Assembly (NCBI RefSeq): GCF_019097595.1
Contig: NC_080723.1
Location: 14,700,511-14,764,510 of the forward strand
DNA length: 64,000 bases
Origin: Hemibagrus wyckioides
Lineage: Eukaryota > Chordata > Actinopteri > Siluriformes > Bagridae
Reading direction: 5' to 3'
Made by a program: the position numbers and the translations under genes. Of the stretch, positions 25,247-34,300 are shown piece after piece. Positions within the stretch are counted from its first letter, which is position 1; each line of letters begins with the position of its first letter. A model generated the notes under the pieces. The model ran no database searches, was not told the origin of the DNA, and worked only from the letters and a program-made list of their open reading frames with translations.

Positions 25247-28200
25247 ATCTCTCTCTCTCTCTCTCGCTCTCCCTCTCTGCAGTAAAGCTCTGCCGGTGTT
25301 TAACCGCTGCACGCCCGTGGACATTTCCTGCTATTCTAAGTTTGCAGAGGCAGTGGTGACGTTCGTCAGTGATAACACCATACTCCACAGGCTGATCGCT
25401 GGGGTGGTGGCTAGTAAAGAGATCATTGCGGGGCTTTGCTTGCTAGCGCTGGGTAACTGCATTCTTTGACTATCTGAGTTAAACAGAAACAGTGAATGGG
25501 ATACACAGGATCAAGACTAAGCAACACAGCCTAACAACATCATACAGCATGTTACAAACTTACTTATAACATGAAGGTTAAATTGTAATGCAGCAGAAAG
25601 GGAAAAGTCTATGTGATATGTTTGTAAAATAATCACGCAAGTCACAGTAATGAACATCTGTCACAATTAATCATATATGTCATATATTTGTCTTTTCTGT
25701 GACTTTTTAAAATATATAAACATGACAGTAGGGTAATAACACACTCTAGCACCTTTAAGGCTTCTTGAACACTTCTGTGTAGAAACCTTTCCCTCATTAA
25801 GGATTCCTAATAAAATCTCTTTAGCTAGTAAAATCTTTATACCTTTAACTATCCAGAGAAATCCTGGTGAAGCTATTTTTTAAGTGTCCACACTGATTTA
25901 TCAACACTGAACACACAAGTAAATTACAGTTACTTTTGCTTTTCAATTGCAAATGACGGGATGAATCAATTGTATTTGACACAAATAATAACCTTAAAAA
26001 TGCAATAATAACACAAGTAATTACATTTTCATTTACTGATTGGACATTTAGTGACAGGAAAAAGGTAAACAGTAGGAGTAAAAGTAGAACTGACTGAAAT
26101 TATTTGTGAACAGAGCACATGCTATTGGTGCATAATAACAATAACAACAACAATGATAATAATATAAAGAACTTAATATACTATATCCAGCATTTATTTT
26201 CTTTTTTCTAACAGATATCATTTACTGCATTTGCAGCACTTCGGCTCAGTTTTTTTTTGGCACAGGTTGTCCGTTGTCGGTTAGTGTAGCAGCTCGTGTC
26301 TAAAAAAAATGTTGCCTGCAGTTGAGTTGATTCAGGGTCAAATCTCTTTCTCGGTACAATCATGCAGAGCTAGAATCGGCTTGGAAGTGGTGTGCTGTGT
26401 GTTTGTAGGAAGCACCGTGGTAGTTATATATAGACCACAAGATGAAACTGTAGCTACAGAAACAACTGAAAAGGCAAGTGTTCTTAGAGTAATTGTTTTG
26501 GTCCACACCTGCGTGTGATTGCTGTGTTTGCACCTGCCCAAAAGAACTGCACCAAGGGGGTAAACACAGCAGAGTTAGATTCAAATGAACTAAACTCTGC
26601 ATATGGAAGCACAAATAGGTCAGTGAACTGAAAAGAAATTACTATAACAAAAAATAAAAAAAATGTTAAAGAAAAAAAAAGGTCTATCAGCATGTTTTTA
26701 GAAGGTGGGAGGATACAGGGGAAGCCCATGGGAAATCTCAAGAAACCCTACTTACTTTTAACACCTCATAGCTCCAGGGTTCATGGTTTGGTTGTGAGCT
26801 ATGGTTACAATCTCTTGTGTTCTGCTTGTGGGCTTGCAATGGGTTCTCCTGTACTCTCCCGCCTCTAAAAAGCAGACCAGTGCTGCTCTCTCCCCATTTC
26901 TGCTCTCTGAGACACCCCAATGTAAAATCTAAAGTTGTTATCTTCAACCTTTAAAATTCTGTGTAAGGTTATCCCAAATGAGGTAGACATCTCACACTGA
27001 AAGCCAACGACTAATTGTATACCAGATTTCCAGCGATAAAATAATTCATTTGTTTATAATGTCTAATAAGTTGATTTCATTCCCACTGGCAGAACAGAAC
27101 ACCAGTGTAGGGTTAAGAAAACAAATATATTCGTGATATATAAAGTGATGTGGAAATGTTTTCTTGGCCATCTTTCTGTAAAGGTTACACTGAGTAAGGA
27201 GTCAGTTTAACACACAGTATGTAAAAATACAGTGTGTCTGATTAAAGATGTCTAAAAGCTTGCTTGCTAAGGATACTTGCTCTCACAGAGTAAATAAATG
27301 TAAAGCCTTGAGCATTTTTGGATAGTTAGCTGCCTTAGTGAAATGGGTATATGCCTAATTTTAAGCCTAATCAGTTCAGTTTGTAATCGGAACCTGGCTG
27401 TAAAAATGTCTCCTGTACCACAATAGGAATGCAACCTTAAATCTTTGGTTTTCTCCTTTGTCACCTTTAACGCTACCTTTACTTGCTGTTCAGATACATG
27501 CAGAGAGTCAGTTCAGGAAAGCCTATAGTGTTTAGGATTAATTATAAAAGAAAGAAAATTTCCCAGGCTGCCACATGTCACACTTTGATATGCTAATGGA
27601 TTTGGCATATCTTCTATGTTTATGTATAATAATGACATATTTCGGAAGTAATGAACCAACAGTTCAGTTTTTGATGTTTAAATGAGGGATGTGATTATTT
27701 GTCTCCAGCTAAGGTGTAGTGTAAGCTTGATTTGTGGTGTTTCTATGAATATCTCTCTTTCTCTCTCTCACTCTAACATGCATGTGTGTGGGATGTGCCT
27801 GCTTCCAGTGCTCTCCATGATCCTGATGGTGATTATTCGCTACATCTCTGCAGTCCTGGTGTGGATTCTCACTGTTCTTGTGGTGCTGGGCTCACTAGGC
27901 AAGTTTGCATTTTTTTCTATTTACCCTATATTTTCCGATTGGAACTCTTCCCAGCTGGAAGGTATATGTTTGGGAACATGTACTCTTGTAGCATTGCTTG
28001 TTTTCTTGTCAAATTCTAGTCTGTTGAAATCAGCTATGGGTATTTCTTAATATCTGTGGGAGGTCTTGTAGACCTGGTCTGATATTTCGGGAGCTTATGT
28101 GTGAAAATATGAAGGTGGGCTGTGTGTTTGTAGGAGGCACCAGCTTTCTGTGGTGGTTATATATAGACCACAGGCTGACGATGAACGAGACTGTGACTAC

Positions 28201-28307
28201 AGATTTAAAGGAAGTAAAAGAAACAAACGAAGAGACTGTGGCTTCCAAAGACCACGTGCAAGGACTGCTGGTCTATGCCACCTCAGCAACTGTGTTCACG
28301 GTAAGTC

Positions 28308-28341
<34 letters not shown>

Positions 28342-31300
28342 TGAGACAGAGAGAGAGAGAAGTTGGGAGAGAGTAAGAAGCATACAGGGAGAGAAAGACA
28401 AATGGACATGAGAGAGGGAAATAGAGACAGGGAGAGACAGCAGAGTGAGAAGTAGGAAGAAAGAAAGAGAGAAACAGGAAGAAAGTGAGAAAGAGAGGGA
28501 GATACAGAGAGTGATGAGAGACAGGCAGAGTAAGAGAAAAAGACAAAAAAAACTGAGACAGTAAGTGAGAGGCATACAGAAAGTGGGAGAAACAGATATA
28601 GAAAGTGAAAGAGAGAGAAATTTAGAGAGTGCACAAGAGAAGGAAATAGAGCGAGAAAGAGAGACAGACAAGCAGAGACAGAGAGACAGGGAGAGGCAGG
28701 AAAAGAGTGAGTGAGTGAGACTGACAGATGGAGCGAAAGGGAGAAAGACAAAGAGAAAAAGAAACAGAGCTGTGCTCCTGAAACAATCTGTGCAGGCATC
28801 AAACAGCAAAGCAGTTTAAAAATCTTAGTGGCAAATCTTTTCCTGACTTTAATATTTAGCCATTAATGCCCTCTCCGCATCCCTCTGCTCACAGCATTGC
28901 TTTTTTTTTTAGGTGATCTTGCTGTTGCTGATGCTGTTCATGAGGAAGCGAGTGGCTCTGACCATCGCTCTGTTCCACGTGGCCGGGAAGGTGTTTATTC
29001 ACCTGCCGCTGCTGGTGCTGCAGCCTTTCTGCACCTTTCTCGCCCTCTTCCTCTTCTGGGTCTACTGGATCCTAGTACTCCTCTTCCTCGGAACCACTGG
29101 TGAATAATCCTGCCAACACTAAATATCCTCAGGATTAAATATCCTCAGGATTACCTGATAGACCTGAGATCCTGGCTGATATCTGAGCTCAGATCATATG
29201 TGTTTGTGTGTGTGTGTGTGTGTATCTATATCTCAGCAAACCGATTTGCTGTGGATTATTACACAGCTATTAAAGAGTGGCATAAAATCAATAGAAAACC
29301 GATTAAACCATTGCAGTCATTTGTATGACAATTACACATCAGCTGAAATGTCATTACAGTGGCAGACAGGCTGCTGAGCTTGACTTCATCACCAGCTGCT
29401 GTTAGACCATAGAAGATGTCATTCTATATTCTAGGTTATTTTGACTGCCAAAGAAATTTAATTACGCAGCACACACACTAGCCCAAACTCGCCCGAGGCG
29501 GAGACAACATTTGTTAACCTTTATAAATCCTGATGATTGCAGTCTTTTTGTGGATAACTAAAGCGCTTATTTGACATTTAAAGTTTTGATATTTCCACAG
29601 GGCATTTGATTCTGAATTTGGGTCACAGAATTGTTGGAAATGATCACAGCTCTCCCTTATTACAAGTTCTAACTGCAGTACAACATTATTTTCGGGAATG
29701 CAGATGTGTTGTTTGACAAGTGAAGCTGTAGCCAAAAATGCTTTTTTTGTTGGGCTTTTTAGCTACTTGGATTAGTGAAATTTAAGCACAGGATTTTTCT
29801 TTCAAACTCCTTTCAGTGAATACACACATATCTAATTCATTTCCATGATAGCTGTACTCATGTTTGATGCATATGAATCCAAGAGGGCTTTAGTTGAATG
29901 CGTGTTATGATGACGTGACTTGACTCAAATCTGCGGAAAATTTAATCATTTTGAAAAATGCAACCTGAATGTCTCAGAGTTTTTCTCAGTCAATTGTGCG
30001 ATCACAAAATTGCTAAATCCTGGAGGGACTGAGAAGCTTAACCCTCTAGCAGGATTTACAAGATTTCTGTTGTTCATATTTTCACATATCTCTGCCCAAT
30101 CACAGGAAACCCACAGAAGAACGAGCAGACAGGTCTGGCTGAGTTTCGACTGAGCGGCCCGCTGCAGTACCTCACCTGGTACCATGCTGTGGGTCTCATC
30201 TGGATAAGTGAGTTCATCCTGGCCTGTCAGCAGATGACCGTGGCTGGAGCTGTGGTCACATACTACTTTACCAGGTCTGTTGGTATCATTTAGAGCTCTG
30301 TATCTGCACAGACCTGTCAAACATCACGCATTTTACATAGGAGCTAGAATTTTATCACACAAAATAAGCAATGTTTTTAAATCATACTTCTGCAACTGAG
30401 TGTAGGTAAATGTATAAGACGTAATGTAAAACTCTGTTAAACTGCTTCAAATTGTATAATTTGCTGCAGTCTTGTATATAAATTATGCTTATTAAGTTTG
30501 TAAAAGGACTATATCGAAAATGCAAAAATGTGTTTTACTGTTTGCTGTGTTTTTACCTCCGCTTCCTTTCACAGAACTATGCATTACTTTTCGATGGGGT
30601 TAGAAGGTCTACAGCTGCAGCACAACTTTGCTGTTCATTTTGATTGCGCATGAGACATTTTTTTCCCTTGCTCTTGCCTAGTTGATATTTTCTTGGTCAT
30701 TTACATGCCTGCACTGCCGTGGGCACAGCGGCACTTCTGGGGATATGACATTTGAAACTTTCCTGCACAGTGGTATTTTCTAACCTGCTTTGCATATTGG
30801 TTTTATCCTCACTTCAAGCAAAGCTTTAAATATCCTGTTCTATTTCTTATAACCTGGTTCTAAAGCCCTACACTCATAATATCAGCACATGCAAAGACGC
30901 TACTTAAGCCAGTTTTTTAAATAAACACAATTGAATTATTTATCATTAACAAATAAGAGCAAACTATTCAGGTGCTAATAAATCACACAGTGAGAAGAGT
31001 TAAAAATATTGACTCAGAATTAGAGTTTTATTGTAAATTCTGGTTAAAAATATGCCATTTTGTTTTGTAGCTTCTTTGTAAAATCTTAAGATTCAAACCA
31101 GCTTTTGCAGGCAGCTGAAGCTTGATGGATTATGTTCAGTTTCTTTGCTTTTGTTTTGCTCCTCTTAGATTCCAAACACTTGTTTCATGGTTCAGTATAA
31201 AATCAAACTACCTTCTGCAGTGAGAGAAGAAGACAATAGATGCATGGATTTAGTAACCTGAATAAATTAATCTGCAATTCACTAACTCTTTGTAGGGACA

Positions 31301-34300
31301 AGAACAAGCTCCCTTTGACGCCCATCCTGTCATCTGTGTTTCGTTTGATCCGTTACCACCTGGGCACTGTGGCCAAGGGCTCTTTCATTATCACCCTGGT
31401 CAAGATCCCGCGCCTCATCCTCATCTACATCCGTAATCAGCTCAAAGGAAAGGTCAGTCCACAGCAGCCTGCACTCACAGTATATTCTCTAATAATACCA
31501 AATTATACAGCTAGACTCTGTGGATCTTGTAGAATGTACAGTTGAAGTGTTTTTTTTTGTGGATTGTGCAACATGCCTTTTACATCCAAATGCTTTTCTC
31601 ATTAACTTGTAAAATAAGGCAGTTTTTTAAATCTTGTTTATTTATGGGGCCACATTTAGAGACATCAAGCTAAAAATAGTCAGTGTTTTAGCAGGCAATG
31701 TCTTTTGTATTCAATGTGGTGCTACAGAGCTGCCCATTCAGTTTATTAAAATGACCTCCGAGCAGTTCACTCTTCTGAGGTTGCCAGAATTTTCTTTAGT
31801 AGAAGCATCCGGGATGTTTTTTTTTTTTTAATATTGTCTATCTTTAAAAATATGAAAATGAAAAATAATGTAATGATATTAGAATGAGAAGATCTAATAG
31901 TAGCCTAGTGTATTGTCAGTATATTGCTGCGTGAATAGCGCTAGTTACCATGAATCTGTTACCTGTGATCACATTTATTATGGCTTATAATTGTGCACCC
32001 ATGGAATGAAGCTATGAGACACTGAATCAAGGTGATGAAATGGTAACGTGTGCATAAGACGTAATCTATTTCATTACACTGTTTTAGTTGTCCGAATAAT
32101 AAATTAATGGCAATATTTTTGTTCTTATTATATGCTCTACGAGCTCTCATCTGCTGTGCTTACAGCTCACTTTAATTTCCAGATTTATCTGCAAAAGGTT
32201 TGAGCTTCAGTGTGACAAAAATCCTTTCAGTAAACTTTAAAAGGACAATACTTTTATTTAACAATTCAACTTCTTAAAACTAATAGTGAATTGTTATTAA
32301 TTCATAATATTGTAATCATTAATTACAACTTTATACTTATAATTTATTAGTATTTTTAAGTGTTGTAATTGTAATTATGAATGTATTTAATACATTTTTT
32401 TTAACAATGTCCTTGAAAGGTATTCCATATGTTAAGAGTGTGTTTCCAGCCCAAAACAAAATATTTCAGCACAACATATTGTGGTTGCATCAACATGTCA
32501 GACAGTGGTGTTGGACATAATTCTGCTCCACACTCAAGCTAAAAAATAAATTTAAAAAGTTTAAGGTTAGAGTCAGGAACATCTTTTTGACTCATACTTT
32601 ACCTAGTGTGTGTGCAATAGTCTAAATAATGCTTAAATCTGTGGTTACTGTTGATTTATAAGTACAATTTTATAAATCCTCACTATGCATCTGTAACTGA
32701 ACTCAGAATATGCCCCAGATATACGGAATGATATAGAGCAACATATGCCGACATAAGTGAATATTTAGCATTTAGAGAAAGGAAATGTGAGCTGAATGCT
32801 TTGATTTGTACTCATTGTGTTTTTCCTCTCCAGGAGAATGCATGTGCACGCTGTATGCTGAAAGCGTGTATTTGTTGCCTGTGGTGTCTGGAGAAGTGCC
32901 TCAATTATCTAAATCAGGTACTGTGATGTATTATTTACCTGTCACATCATGGGTAGTGTTTGTTCAGTAAGGAATGTGTGTTTTGGACGAATTACTCTTA
33001 CACTCTTAGGCTTGGATGGACAGCTGAGATATATTCTTAAAAAAAATAACATTATAAGTCTTTTATCATTATTTTTTATTATTATTCATATAAACAATAG
33101 ACCTTGACAGGTTTGAGATTGTGGAGGAATAATTTTGTCTTAGACACCGTGGAGATGGGTTTAGACTTGATGATAATGGATGCGAACAATTTTGCCCTCA
33201 GGACTCCATCAGTGAACAGCTGATAACCTCAAGAAAACAGACTTCGTGTTAAAAACTAGAATTCTTGACCATATAGTACACACGTTCACTTTTTGACCAT
33301 ATAGTACACACAGAATTTATAATTCCATTCTCTGGTGTCACTCAGATGAGGGTGGGTCTATTTTTTTAGTCTGGTTCCTTGCAAGATTTCTTCCATCATC
33401 TCAGGGACTCTTTCCTCACCACCATGACCTCTGAATTGTCCATGAGGGATATGTTTAAAATTGAGCTATCCTAAATTTATGTTTCTGTACATCTGCTTTG
33501 TGACACTGTCCATTGTTAAAAGCACTTACAAATAAAATTGAACTGAATTTAGTCCTTCACCTAATGTTCCAAAATCAAGTTCACAAGTTCATCCCACATC
33601 TTGAACCATCTCTTATGGCACTCAAATGCACAAATTTGTGCAACGTTCTTTGACAAGTGTACTTTTATGCCATGTTTTTGATTTTTTTTTAATTTAATTA
33701 ATTAATTAATTTATTTTTATTTATTTTAATTCAGACCAGTTATGTCAATATCAGTGCAGAACCACATGTTCTACACATTCTTCCATACCAGTTACTAAAC
33801 TAAAAAAAACCAAAATTGATTGAATTGCTTTATGTAACTGTTTTTGTTGATCTTAAAATATTAATGCCTATTAGTTGTTTTCAATAAAATGAGCAGCCGC
33901 ATTCTGGAAGTAGCTCAGTGGTAAGGATGTTGTACTATTGAGCAAAAGGTTATGAGTTCAGATCTGCTGCTGCCCTTGAGCCAGGCCGTTACCCTCCTCT
34001 GCCCAGTTGCATAAATGAGATAAATGTAAGCTGTACAGGATAAGGAAGTCTGCCAAATGCTATAAATGTAATGCTGAAGATTCTGGATGATTGTCTTGTT
34101 TTGAGTTTAAGGCTAGTTTTTTCGTGCTCTCTCTGTCCAACTTGTGTTCAGAATGCGTACGCAGCGACGGCCATCAACGGCACCAGTTTCTGTACGTCGG
34201 CACGTGATGCATTTGTGATCCTGGTGGAAAACGCTCTGAGGGTTGCAGCCATCAACACCATAGGAGACTTTGTGCTTTTCCTTGGCAAGGTAAACAACCT

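Larger units (their letters stand above)
32918..34151 (+). other. slc44a1: slc44a1 intron 12
   Basis: Holds a 19-base direct repeat (ttgaccatatagtacacac at 33264-33282 and 33293-33311), an inverted copy of the dispersed fish repeat (about 33310-33545) and a SINE (about 33897-34072). Confidence 0.75.

Noticed and set aside
28283..28809. Long minus-strand frames of 87 to 168 codons, rich in Ser, Leu and Phe
   Set aside because: They are the pyrimidine complement of the GA-rich tract in slc44a1 intron 8; low complexity, no family likeness.
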